Source: CAYLHS01 sp964496205 (lineage in GTDB: Bacteria; Actinomycetota; Acidimicrobiia; Spongiisociales; UBA4744). From it: a DNA stretch of 26,787 nucleotides. The translations under genes and the position numbers were made by a program. Below the pieces are notes generated by a model. It saw only the letters and a list, made by a program, of their open reading frames with translations, did no database searches and had not been told where the DNA came from. Below, piece by piece: positions 15,806 to 22,395 of the stretch. Where the stretch lies: contig CAZBXV010000029.1 of the NCBI GenBank assembly GCA_964496205.1, positions 1-26,787 of the forward strand. Reading direction: 5' to 3'. How positions within the stretch are numbered: the stretch's first letter is position 1; every line of letters starts with the position of its first letter.

Positions 15806-16606
15806 TCAGCCACCCACGAGTCTGCGATCTTCGTTCAGATGGAACTTCTCCTTGACCCTGTGGGGGAAGGAGGATCCGAACACGTCGATGAACCGAACCC
15901 TGTTGGCCCCGCGCTCGATGAGGATCGTGTCTCCAACATGTGCCGTGCCGAGGTTTCGACCGTCCACACTTGCAGCTGCCGGCCGATCGGCAACGACGGT
16001 GCAAAGGATCGTCGCATCGGGTCTCAGCACCACGGCTTTGGAGAACAGCGAGTGGGCTGCGACAGGAGCCATGATCAACGCTTCTACCTCGGGGTCCATG
16101 AGAGGTCCCCCTGCCGACAGGTTGTAGGCCGTCGAGCCGGTTGGGGTCGCGAACACGAGGCCGTCGGCGTGGTAGTCGATGAAGCGTTCCCCGTTCACTT
16201 GCACCTCGATAGAAATGAGCGAGTGGCCGGCGGTCTTCTCGACAACGACGTCGTTGATGCCTTCGACCACAGGGCCGTTCCCAAGTCGTGCCTGGATGGT
16301 GGTCCGTGAAGATTCCCTCCACTGCCCGGCGACCAACACGTCGAGGGCGGCATCGATACGAGCAGGCTCGACCTCGGCGAGAAACCCTTTGCGCCCCACG
16401 TTGACACCGAAGAGGGGGATGTCGTTACGAAGGGCGATCCTGGCCGCCCACAGAACGGTGCCGTCGCCACCGACGGCGACGACGGCGTCGACCTTCTCAT
16501 CGGCATCGGCGATTTCGATACCCCTCTTGTCACATCCGGCGCGGAGTCGTTCGGCCGCCTCCCCTGCCTGGGGCCGATCCTCGTGCACCACCAGTGCCAA
16601 TCTCAC
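15806..16606 (-). CDS. nadK: NAD kinase
   Basis: NAD kinase phosphorylates NAD to NADP using ATP or polyphosphate. The GGDGT motif is at 46-50. VNVGRKGFLAEV (normally NxGxLGFLTE), GINDVVVEK (usually LNE/ND) and the TPTGSTAYNLSAGGP loop are present. The length is 266 residues. It starts with GTG behind an AGGTGGTGAG ribosome site, 26 bases after tlyA. The order tlyA-nadK-recN is one of the most conserved parts of this cluster in Gram-positive bacteria. The central motif carries Arg-Lys in place of the usual GxLG, a mild departure that should not abolish activity. Confidence 0.96.
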   Translation of the reverse strand: MRLALVVHEDRPQAGEAAERLRAGCDKRGIEIADADEKVDAVVAVGGDGTVLWAARIALRNDIPLFGVNVGRKGFLAEVEPARIDAALDVLVAGQWRESSRTTIQARLGNGPVVEGINDVVVEKTAGHSLISIEVQVNGERFIDYHADGLVFATPTGSTAYNLSAGGPLMDPEVEALIMAPVAAHSLFSKAVVLRPDATILCTVVADRPAAASVDGRNLGTAHVGDTILIERGANRVRFIDVFGSSFPHRVKEKFHLNEDRRLVGG

Positions 16607-16632
16607 GTTCTCACCACCTGTGGAACATCATC

Positions 16633-17430
16633 CTATGAATCCGGCTCGTACGATACCCTTCCGTTCAACTCGGCCTCGACGTTGTCAACGGTCGCGCGTC
16701 CCGGTTTCGCCCAGAGGAGGAACTCGACGTTCCCATCGGCACCTCGCAACGGTGAACGCACCACTCCTCTGGCTCCAAGACCGGATTCACCGAGGCAGCC
16801 GACAACCTTCCGAACCGTCCCGAGGCGTACGTGGGCGTCTCGCACGATGCCACCTCTGCCCACGAGCGCTTTGCCGGCTTCGAACTGGGGCTTCACCAGA
16901 AGCACGAAATCGGCTGACGATGTTCCCATCGTCGCGAGCGCGGGAACCACCGTACAAAGCGAGATGAACGACAGATCGGCGACGACGACGTCGAAAGGTC
17001 CGCCCAGGCTCTCGACACTCGAGTACCTGATGTTCGTACGCTCGACCACGACGACCCGTGGGTCCGTTCGAATGCTCCATGCGAGTTGTCCATATCCGAC
17101 ATCGACTGCGGTCACCGACTGGGCGCCCGCCTGGAGGAGGCAGTCGGTGAACCCTCCTGTCGATGCCCCCGCGTCGAGGCATTTGAGGCCCTCGACGTTG
17201 ATGTCGAATGCATCGAGGGCACCAGCCAGTTTCTCGCCGCCGCGTGAGACGAAACGAGGTCCCTCGCCCGCGATCACGATCGAATCGGTGTCGTCCACGA
17301 GTGTGCTCGGTTTGGCGGCGGGAATGCCCCCCACGAGCACAGATCCCTGCTGGATGGCAGCTGTCGCGCTCGAACGGCTGTCCGCAAGTCCTCTTCGAAC
17401 CAACTCGAGGTCGAGACGCCGCCGTGTCAG
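16633..17430 (-). CDS. tlyA: TlyA-family rRNA 2'-O-methyltransferase, probable CTG start
   Basis: TlyA methylates ribose 2'-OH groups in 16S and 23S rRNA (C1409 and C1920 in mycobacteria), which also makes ribosomes sensitive to capreomycin. An N-terminal S4 domain is followed by an FtsJ-like Rossmann domain with CLDAGASTGGFTDCLL for AdoMet. The K-D-K-E residues are seen in GGEKLAG, VVADLSFISL, LLVKPQFE and NVEFLLW. A TTG at 17403 would cut off the conserved S4 opening. Reading back nine codons gives TRRRLDLELVRRGL, the usual N terminus, beginning at a CTG at 17430. This CTG overlaps the upstream stop (CTGA) and follows GAGGAG at eight bases. That gives 265 residues, matching the family (~268). 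Confidence 0.93.
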   Translation of the reverse strand: MTRRRLDLELVRRGLADSRSSATAAIQQGSVLVGGIPAAKPSTLVDDTDSIVIAGEGPRFVSRGGEKLAGALDAFDINVEGLKCLDAGASTGGFTDCLLQAGAQSVTAVDVGYGQLAWSIRTDPRVVVVERTNIRYSSVESLGGPFDVVVADLSFISLCTVVPALATMGTSSADFVLLVKPQFEAGKALVGRGGIVRDAHVRLGTVRKVVGCLGESGLGARGVVRSPLRGADGNVEFLLWAKPGRATVDNVEAELNGRVSYEPDS

Positions 17431-17561
17431 GCCGGTCGCTCCTCGCCCAACTCGAGCCGTTCCGCCAGCAATTCGGCGAGCCGTTCCGCGATCTCTGCAG
17501 CGTTCGCGGGGTCGGCAGCTTCGAGTTCTGCGAGCATTTGGGTCAGGTGCGTATCATCCAT
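17427..17561 (-). CDS. Small conserved-position protein upstream of tlyA
   Basis: A 44-residue Glu/Ala/Leu-rich peptide (MDDTHLTQMLAELEAADP... to ...ELGEERPA) that is predicted to form one or two amphipathic helices. An ATG at 17570 would add three residues. The ATG at 17561 is preferred because a GATAAT box ends eight bases before it, as for a leaderless mRNA. Function is unknown. M. tuberculosis has a small gene (Rv1693) at the same place, between the HAD phosphatase and tlyA, so a similar short product seems to be retained. Its stop overlaps the apparent CTG start of tlyA, so its translation may be needed to start tlyA. Confidence 0.65.
   Translation of the reverse strand: MDDTHLTQMLAELEAADPANAAEIAERLAELLAERLELGEERPA
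17552..17557 (+). promoter_or_regulatory. Possible -10 box for the rhomboid gene
   Basis: TATCAT (five of six matches to TATAAT) lies 44 bases upstream of the rhomboid TTG start, inside the start of the divergent small gene. No convincing -35 was found, so this is weak. Confidence 0.25.
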
Positions 17562-17568
17562 CGAGCGC

Positions 17569-17574
17569 ATTATC
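17569..17574 (-). promoter_or_regulatory. Possible -10 box for the small gene-tlyA run
   Basis: On the minus strand GATAAT is followed by seven bases (GCGCTCG) and an ATG at 17561, with no ribosome site between. It lies in the short divergent gap to the rhomboid gene and could drive the whole tlyA-to-cmk run. Confidence 0.4.
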
Positions 17575-17601
17575 TCAGCAGACGGCAGCGGGAGTGGGCA
17601 T

Positions 17602-18333
17602 TTGATTCCGATACGGGACGCGAATCCGGGGTTGGCTCGTCCCGTCGTGACATGGCTCATCATGCTCGCATGTGTCTACGTCTTCTTCTTCGTTCAACCC
17701 CACACCGATCAGGCTGCCCTGGAATTCGACTACGCGCACGCCGCGATTCCGTGTGAGCTGTCCACCGGGATGCCCCTCGACAAGGCAGACGTCGACGGAT
17801 GCACCGCTGCGGCGAGCCCCCCTCCCTACTACCCGGACAAGAACCCTTGGCTGAGCGTGCTCGTTTCCATGTTCCTTCATGCGAACTTCTGGCACCTCGC
17901 CGGCAACCTGTGGGTTTTGTGGATCTTCGGCAACAACGTCGAGGATGCATTCGGGAAACTGGGCTACCTCGTTTTCTATCTCGTCTCCGGTGTCGTGGCG
18001 ACGGCAGCGTTCGTGATGGCCGATCCGAATGCGACGACGCCAATGATCGGCGCGTCGGGCGCGATCGCCGGCGTCATGGGCGCGTATCTGGTTCTCTATC
18101 CGCGGGCGAGGATCGTGTCCGTGTTCCCGATCCTGTTCTTCCTGCCCATCGCGCTTCCGGCGGCGATCTTCCTCGCGATCTGGTTCGTCGGCCAGTTCTT
18201 CGTGAGCGGCACCGACGTCGCCTGGCAGGCGCACGTCGGTGGCTTCGTCTTTGGTGCCGTCATCGGGTTGGTCCTGCGCCCTCTCCTCCTCGCCCACCGC
18301 AATCGGCTCACGCGAGTACGTCGGGCAGTCTGA
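17602..18333 (+). CDS. Rhomboid-family intramembrane serine protease
   Basis: Rhomboids cut membrane helices with a Ser-His dyad. Here the catalytic Ser152 is in GASGAIAG and the His211 in WQAHVGG. HANFWHLAGNLW at 93-104 gives the oxyanion-side His98 and Asn102. About six or seven membrane segments are visible in 243 residues, the first at about 13-32. A loop of about 45 residues between the first and second helices includes C51 and C67, which could form a disulfide outside the cytoplasm. The start is TTG with GGGAG seven bases upstream. The gene is inserted, on the opposite strand, between the HAD gene and the small gene-tlyA pair, which are adjacent in mycobacteria. It ends inside the convergent HAD gene (26-base overlap). 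Confidence 0.92.
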   Translation: MIPIRDANPGLARPVVTWLIMLACVYVFFFVQPHTDQAALEFDYAHAAIPCELSTGMPLDKADVDGCTAAASPPPYYPDKNPWLSVLVSMFLHANFWHLAGNLWVLWIFGNNVEDAFGKLGYLVFYLVSGVVATAAFVMADPNATTPMIGASGAIAGVMGAYLVLYPRARIVSVFPILFFLPIALPAAIFLAIWFVGQFFVSGTDVAWQAHVGGFVFGAVIGLVLRPLLLAHRNRLTRVRRAV

Positions 18334-19102
18334 CGATCGACTCGATCACGACTTCGGATGTGAACCGCGGCGGTACCACTGAAGGAGTCTCCACAATGCC
18401 TGTGAGCACGAGGGCTGAATGCCACCCTTCCGCTAGGGCGAGAGCGATGTCGGTTTCCGGTCGATCGCCCACCACCCACACCGGCCCCGGCCGCAGCCGT
18501 TCCCGGATCAACTTCCGCACGGGTTCGTGTGGTTTGCCGGCGATTTCCGGCTCGGTCCCTGACGCGGCGGCTATCGCCGCAACTATCGCCCCCGCACCCG
18601 GATGAATGCCGCCGGCACCCGGGAACGTGACGTCGTTGTTCGTAGCAATGAATCGAGCACCGTTCCGGATCGCCGACGCCGCGGCATCGAGCTTTCTATA
18701 GGTGAACTCGCGATCCAAACCAACCACAACAGCGCCCGCGCGATCCGGCTTCGCCGTCGTCGAGATACCAGCCTGCTCCAGAGCTTCGAGGATTCCAGGA
18801 CCTCCAACCACCATCGCTTCCCGGACATCGCCGCCCGCGAGCAGTGCCGCCGCGGCCTGCGCCGACCCGAGCACCTGATCATCGGAGGCTTCATAACCCG
18901 TGATCCGGGCGATTCCTGCTGCGGTCTGGACTGGTGTTCTCGTCGAGTTGTTGGTTACGAACAGCAGGTTGAAGCCCATCCCTTCGATCCTCCGCAACGC
19001 ATCGGCAGCTCCCTCGATCGGGATGGTCCCCCTATAGACAACTCCATCGAGGTCACACACAACGTTGCCTCGCATCCGCTCCCCCGCTAGAACTCCTGTC
19101 AT
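18308..19102 (-). CDS. HAD-family (NagD-like, IIA) sugar/nucleotide phosphatase
   Basis: A haloacid-dehalogenase phosphatase of the IIA/NagD group. Motif I is CDLDGVVYRG (nucleophile Asp plus general-acid Asp), motif II is the Asn/Thr stretch VTNNSTRT, and the cap region follows. Motifs III and IV are GKPHEP and GDRPETDIALA. The substrate is not evident; relatives act on p-nitrophenyl phosphate, UMP or 2-phosphoglycolate. The start at 19102 (264 residues) is supported by AGGTGAG seven bases before the ATG. A second ATG at 19075 also has a purine-rich lead. The counterpart in M. tuberculosis is Rv1692, in the same neighbourhood. Its start codon overlaps the divergent DUF1015 start. Confidence 0.9.
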   Translation of the reverse strand: MTGVLAGERMRGNVVCDLDGVVYRGTIPIEGAADALRRIEGMGFNLLFVTNNSTRTPVQTAAGIARITGYEASDDQVLGSAQAAAALLAGGDVREAMVVGGPGILEALEQAGISTTAKPDRAGAVVVGLDREFTYRKLDAAASAIRNGARFIATNNDVTFPGAGGIHPGAGAIVAAIAAASGTEPEIAGKPHEPVRKLIRERLRPGPVWVVGDRPETDIALALAEGWHSALVLTGIVETPSVVPPRFTSEVVIESIVRLPDVLA

Positions 19103-20228
19103 GTTCTCACCTTTCCGCGGGACATCGTTCGCAGCCCACCTCCCTGCCTCCACCAGCCCCCCGTATGACATGATCGACGACATTCACCCGTTCCTCGACG
19201 CGTCTCCGCACAGCATCGCTCGTGTACTGCTGCCCGAATCGCATGAAGCAGCGGCCCGGATGCTCTCCAGCTGGCGCAGGGAAGGAACGGTTCGCACCGA
19301 CGTTCGACCTCACTTCTACCTCTACTTGATGCGGTATGGAGCGGCCGATGGTACTGAGCGGGTCGCCCGGGGTGTAGTGGGAGCAATGGACGTGGAGCCC
19401 TTTGGCCCTCGGGTGCTCGCCCACGAAGAAACGATGGCCCACACGGGTGCGGATCGCCTCGGCCTCCTTGCGACTACTCGGGCGAACCTCGACTTGATCA
19501 TCGCGCTCTCTCCATCACCCGATCTGGGCGCCTTGCTCGAGCCTGAGGGGCCGCCTCGCCACATCGTCGAGCGTGACGGCGTACGGCACGAGCTGTATCA
19601 ACTCGATGACGACCGCATCACCGACACGATTGGCGGCCATCCCCTCTCGATCGCCGACGGCCACCATCGGTATACAGCCGCCCTCGAGCTCCAAGCCTCA
19701 CGATCCGGCCATGGTCCCTGGGACTCGATCATGGCGTTCGTGGCTCCCGCAGAGGGCAGCGGACTCGAGATACGCCCCATACACCGCTTCTTTCCGAGGC
19801 TGACGCTTCCATCTCTCGATGGGCGTTTCGAGGTGGAGAGGACGGCCCCTACTCCGCCGGTGGCGCCTGGTTCGATCACGGTGGTTGTCGGATCGGGTTC
19901 TTGGCTCCTCACCCCCGCATCCCGTGCAATCGCCCACCTGCCGGCCCCGTGGAGAGTCGCATCCACGGCTGTCGCCCGAGAGGTCCTCTATCCGACGATA
20001 GGCGTCACCGAAGGGGACGCCGACTTCCACGGAGACCCGGATCGGTTGATCGAACGGATGAGGACGCACCCCGGATCCGGCGTTGTGCTGATGGCTCCGG
20101 TTCCGGAGACCGCGGTGGCTGAGGCGTCCAATGACCATCTGCGCTTCCCTCGCAAGACGACGCTCTTCACTCCAAAGCCCCTGGCAGGGTTGGTCTTCAG
20201 GTTGTTCGATGAGCAATCACCCGCATGA
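19101..20228 (+). CDS. DUF1015 family protein
   Basis: A 375-residue DUF1015 protein of unknown biochemical function. The N-terminal FRG and PPYDMID, the IADGHHRYTAALEL stretch near residue 190 and the C-terminal FPRKTTLFTPKPLAGLVFR are family hallmarks. The GHHRYTAA stretch resembles a ParB-type nucleotide-binding signature and has been compared to kinases of the SerK/ParB group, but that link is only suggestive here. The frame extends back to a TTG at 19065, inside the HAD gene. The ATG at 19101 is preferred because FSPFRG is the usual beginning. There is no good ribosome site, so it may be leaderless (TAGAAC is seven bases upstream). The end overlaps the convergent Nudix gene by 32 bases. 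Confidence 0.88.
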   Translation: MFSPFRGTSFAAHLPASTSPPYDMIDDIHPFLDASPHSIARVLLPESHEAAARMLSSWRREGTVRTDVRPHFYLYLMRYGAADGTERVARGVVGAMDVEPFGPRVLAHEETMAHTGADRLGLLATTRANLDLIIALSPSPDLGALLEPEGPPRHIVERDGVRHELYQLDDDRITDTIGGHPLSIADGHHRYTAALELQASRSGHGPWDSIMAFVAPAEGSGLEIRPIHRFFPRLTLPSLDGRFEVERTAPTPPVAPGSITVVVGSGSWLLTPASRAIAHLPAPWRVASTAVAREVLYPTIGVTEGDADFHGDPDRLIERMRTHPGSGVVLMAPVPETAVAEASNDHLRFPRKTTLFTPKPLAGLVFRLFDEQSPA

Positions 20229-20616
20229 GGTCGATCATCGTTGGGGTGACGGGCCGGTTGAGGACCTGATCGAGAGGAACCCACTCCACCGTTGCGGCGT
20301 CATCACCCGGTCGGAGGTCCCCGCTGGCTGCGTCGGCGAAGAAGTCGATCAGGGTGTAGTGCCACTCCGGCGGGTTCCCGGGACCAATCGCATCACCCAC
20401 CCATGCAACGTCACGAACAGCTACCTCGAGACCGGTTTCCTCCAGTGCTTCCCTGGCGGCCGCACTGCGCATCGTCTCGCCGTACTCGACTTTGCCTCCG
20501 GGAACGGCCCACAGTCCCCTGTTCGCTCCACGTCCCCTGAGGACCAGCAGGAGCGCGCCGTCTTGGATGATCACAACCCCGACGCCGGCGGTCGGTCGGC
20601 GGTCAGACGTCATCAT
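20197..20616 (-). CDS. MutT-like Nudix hydrolase
   Basis: A compact 139-residue Nudix protein. The box runs from GGKVEYGE to REALEETGL and fits GX5EX7REUXEEXGU, with all metal-binding Glu residues. The surrounding order, RGANRGLWAVPGGK and then WHYTLIDFFAD, is that of MutT-type pyrophosphatases, which act on (oxidised) nucleoside triphosphates or related dinucleotides. The exact substrate cannot be told. The start ATGATG overlaps the last 14 bases of the GNAT gene, so the two are likely made together. It converges with the DUF1015 gene and overlaps it by 32 bases, with no terminator seen. Confidence 0.9.
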   Translation of the reverse strand: MMTSDRRPTAGVGVVIIQDGALLLVLRGRGANRGLWAVPGGKVEYGETMRSAAAREALEETGLEVAVRDVAWVGDAIGPGNPPEWHYTLIDFFADAASGDLRPGDDAATVEWVPLDQVLNRPVTPTMIDLMRVIAHRTT

Positions 20617-21037
20617 GGTGCATCGTGATCATGCGAGCTTTGTACCCTTCTCCTTCGAAGAAGTTCTTGGTGGCTCGATGCCCGGGGAGGACCGCTACGT
20701 CGTAGCCTGTGATTCCCTGAGCTCGAGCCTCCCCCATCGCCACGTCGAGCATCGCATCGCCAACCCCGATCCCTCTGGCTTCCGGATGAGTGAAGATGTA
20801 CTCGATTACGCACGTCCCGCTCGACACGTCCGATACGAGAAAGCCCACCACGACCTCCTCGACGACCCCGACGATGGTTTCAGGGAGCCGCTCTGCGAGT
20901 GAGTGCGGATCATCGAGCCCATTGGTGGCGGCCCACGACGTCTTCAAGGCGGTCATCTCCGATTCCAGAAGCCCATAGAGCCACAGCACACTCTCGAGAT
21001 CGCCGGGGACGGCGGCTCGCGCGGCCGGTTCCATCAT
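20603..21037 (-). CDS. GNAT-family N-acetyltransferase
   Basis: A 144-residue GNAT protein. The acetyl-CoA binding stretch is in IEYIFTHPEARGIGVGDAML (about residues 84-103), close to the Q/RxxGxG/A pattern, and a C-terminal FFEGEGYKA is the usual strand-turn ending. The substrate (an amine, amino acid or protein N terminus) is unknown. The open frame starts 39 bases further upstream, but the ATGATG at 21037/21034 overlaps the glycosyltransferase stop as ATGA and is preferred. It is translated between the glycosyltransferase and the Nudix hydrolase in a tight four-gene run. Confidence 0.88.
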   Translation of the reverse strand: MMEPAARAAVPGDLESVLWLYGLLESEMTALKTSWAATNGLDDPHSLAERLPETIVGVVEEVVVGFLVSDVSSGTCVIEYIFTHPEARGIGVGDAMLDVAMGEARAQGITGYDVAVLPGHRATKNFFEGEGYKARMITMHHDDV

Positions 21038-21753
21038 CTGGGCCTCCGACTGAACCCCCACTTGGTCACCAACCACATCGCCTCGAGGACGATCGGAAGG
21101 CCCATCTTCGATGTTCCGGCTACACGGTCCCTGAAGATGATGGGGACCTCGACGATCTTCATCTTCTGACGGACGGCACGCCAGGTCATCTCGACCTGAA
21201 AGGCGTATCCGGATGCCAGACAGGACTCCGGGTGCAGACGCTCGACGGCGTCAGTGCGATAGGCGCGGAAGCCGGCTGTGGCGTCGCGGACGGGCATCCT
21301 CAGCATCCATCTCACATACAGGTTGCCGCCGCGGGACAAGAACTTGCGGTGAAGGGGCCACTCCGGCGTGGCACCCCCGCGCACGTACCGGCTTCCAATC
21401 GCGAGATCGGCCCCCTCGTCGACCATCTCGATGAGCCGGGGAAGATCCTCAGGATCGTGCGAGAAGTCGGCGTCGAACTCGCAGACAATCCGTGCACCGT
21501 GTTCCCCGGCGTAGCCGAATCCTTGTGCATAGGCGGTGCCGAGTCCCTGTTTCCCGGTTCTGTGCATGACCGATACCGCCGGGTTCTCGGCGGCGATCTG
21601 GTCGGCCACTTCGCCCGTGCCATCCGGGGAACCATCGTCCACCACGAGCACTCGATACCCATGTCTGACCACGGCACCGACGATGGCGTCGAGGTTGTCC
21701 CGTTCGTTGTAGGTCGGAATGACGACGGTGACAGAGGCGGGATCAGCCGGCAC
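21034..21753 (-). CDS. Polyprenol/dolichol-phosphate mannose synthase-like glycosyltransferase (GT2)
   Basis: The 239-residue GT2 enzyme has VVIPTYNERDNL (about 9-20), VVDDGSPDGT (about 37-46) and the metal-binding DADFSHDPEDLP (about 94-105). RDATAGFRAYR and EVPIIFRDRVAGTSKM are typical of DPM1/Ppm1. The likely reaction is transfer of mannose from GDP-mannose to polyprenyl phosphate on the cytoplasmic face, feeding lipoglycan or protein-mannosylation pathways. There are no membrane helices, so it is like the soluble Ppm1 D2 domain. The start is GTG, 11 bases inside the end of the acidic gene upstream. It could use another sugar nucleotide. Confidence 0.92.
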   Translation of the reverse strand: MPADPASVTVVIPTYNERDNLDAIVGAVVRHGYRVLVVDDGSPDGTGEVADQIAAENPAVSVMHRTGKQGLGTAYAQGFGYAGEHGARIVCEFDADFSHDPEDLPRLIEMVDEGADLAIGSRYVRGGATPEWPLHRKFLSRGGNLYVRWMLRMPVRDATAGFRAYRTDAVERLHPESCLASGYAFQVEMTWRAVRQKMKIVEVPIIFRDRVAGTSKMGLPIVLEAMWLVTKWGFSRRPR

Positions 21754-22261
21754 AGTCCTTGCAGATTAGCTTCCGCTTGTTCGCAAGCTGGCTGGTGCGT
21801 TTGACGAGGAAGCACACGGAGCAAACGAACTCGTCTCCCCGCGCACCTTCGGCATCTTTGTCGAGAGTGAGTTCCGCTCGGCGGATGGCTCTGAGTTCGG
21901 CGGCCTCGTCCACCAGAAGCGTTCCCTCTGCCTCGTCCTCGAGCAGCTCGAGCTCTTCGGCTTCCAGTTCTTCGAGGGCCTCTTCGTTTTCCTCGGCAGC
22001 GACCTCATCCTCATCGTCTCCGCCAGTGCTTTCACCGTCGTCGTCTTCGGCGTCCTCGTCATCCTCATCTGAGGCGCGACTGGACGCCTCGCCGTATCCT
22101 TCCTCGATGTCGAGGCCTAGATCGTCGAGGTCTAGTTGTTCTTCGTCGTCTTCGTCGCTGTCGCCGAAGTCCTCGGACTCATCGTCGTCGAGGTCCTCGG
22201 GCGCATCGATATCGTCCAAGTCGACGCCTTCGTCAGTGTCGTCGAAGCTGTCTCGATCCAT
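21743..22261 (-). CDS. DUF4193-like zinc-ribbon protein with a highly acidic N-terminal domain
   Basis: The last ~30 residues (EFVCSVCFLVKRTSQLANKRKLICKDC) match the zinc ribbon of DUF4193, a family of ~100-residue actinobacterial proteins of unknown function with ends like EFTCSSCFLV...CRDC. In front lies a long low-complexity domain: of the first 120 residues I count 64 Asp/Glu and only two Arg/Lys. It is Asp-rich first and then Glu-rich, and the EALEELEAEELELLEDEAEG segment is likely to be helical. At 172 residues it is longer than usual for the family. The ribosome site is GGGAG six bases before the ATG. A -10 box TATACT lies 56 bases upstream, so this gene probably heads the run that continues through the GT2, GNAT and Nudix genes. 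Function unknown. Confidence 0.82.
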   Translation of the reverse strand: MDRDSFDDTDEGVDLDDIDAPEDLDDDESEDFGDSDEDDEEQLDLDDLGLDIEEGYGEASSRASDEDDEDAEDDDGESTGGDDEDEVAAEENEEALEELEAEELELLEDEAEGTLLVDEAAELRAIRRAELTLDKDAEGARGDEFVCSVCFLVKRTSQLANKRKLICKDCAG

Positions 22262-22313
22262 CTCGAGCTCCCTGTCTCCCGGCCTGACCGCATCTCTCCG
22301 TATGGAGGGCGGC

Positions 22314-22331
22314 GAGAGTATAACGACTCTC
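22314..22331. repeat. Inverted repeat overlapping the promoter of the DUF4193 run
   Basis: GAGAGT and ACTCTC are perfect 6-bp arms around a 6-base loop. One arm overlaps the TATACT box, so a bound repressor would block transcription. It could equally be chance. The rest of the 134-base gap (22262-22395) holds the leader, with GGGAG, and nothing else recognisable. Confidence 0.3.
22317..22322 (-). promoter_or_regulatory. -10 box for the DUF4193-GT2-GNAT-Nudix run
   Basis: TATACT on the minus strand is a strong match to TATAAT. The transcript would start near 22310 and carry a leader of about 50 bases, with the ribosome site GGGAG close to the ATG at 22261. No clear -35 was seen. Confidence 0.5.
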
Positions 22332-22395
22332 TCGACACAGGCGACGAACTCGACCGGACGGTGCCCTTTCAGTCGACGCCCTCCGAGGTGACGAG

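Noticed and set aside
15804..16322. N-terminal extension of RecN across nadK
   Set aside because: The extra sequence is shadow of nadK, and the conserved RecN N terminus begins exactly at the GTG at 15803.
21759..22391. Plus-strand Ser-rich reading frame opposite the acidic gene
   Set aside because: The poly-Ser pattern is the complement of the GAC/GAG-rich acidic codons. The minus strand has a zinc ribbon, ribosome site and promoter, so it is the real gene.
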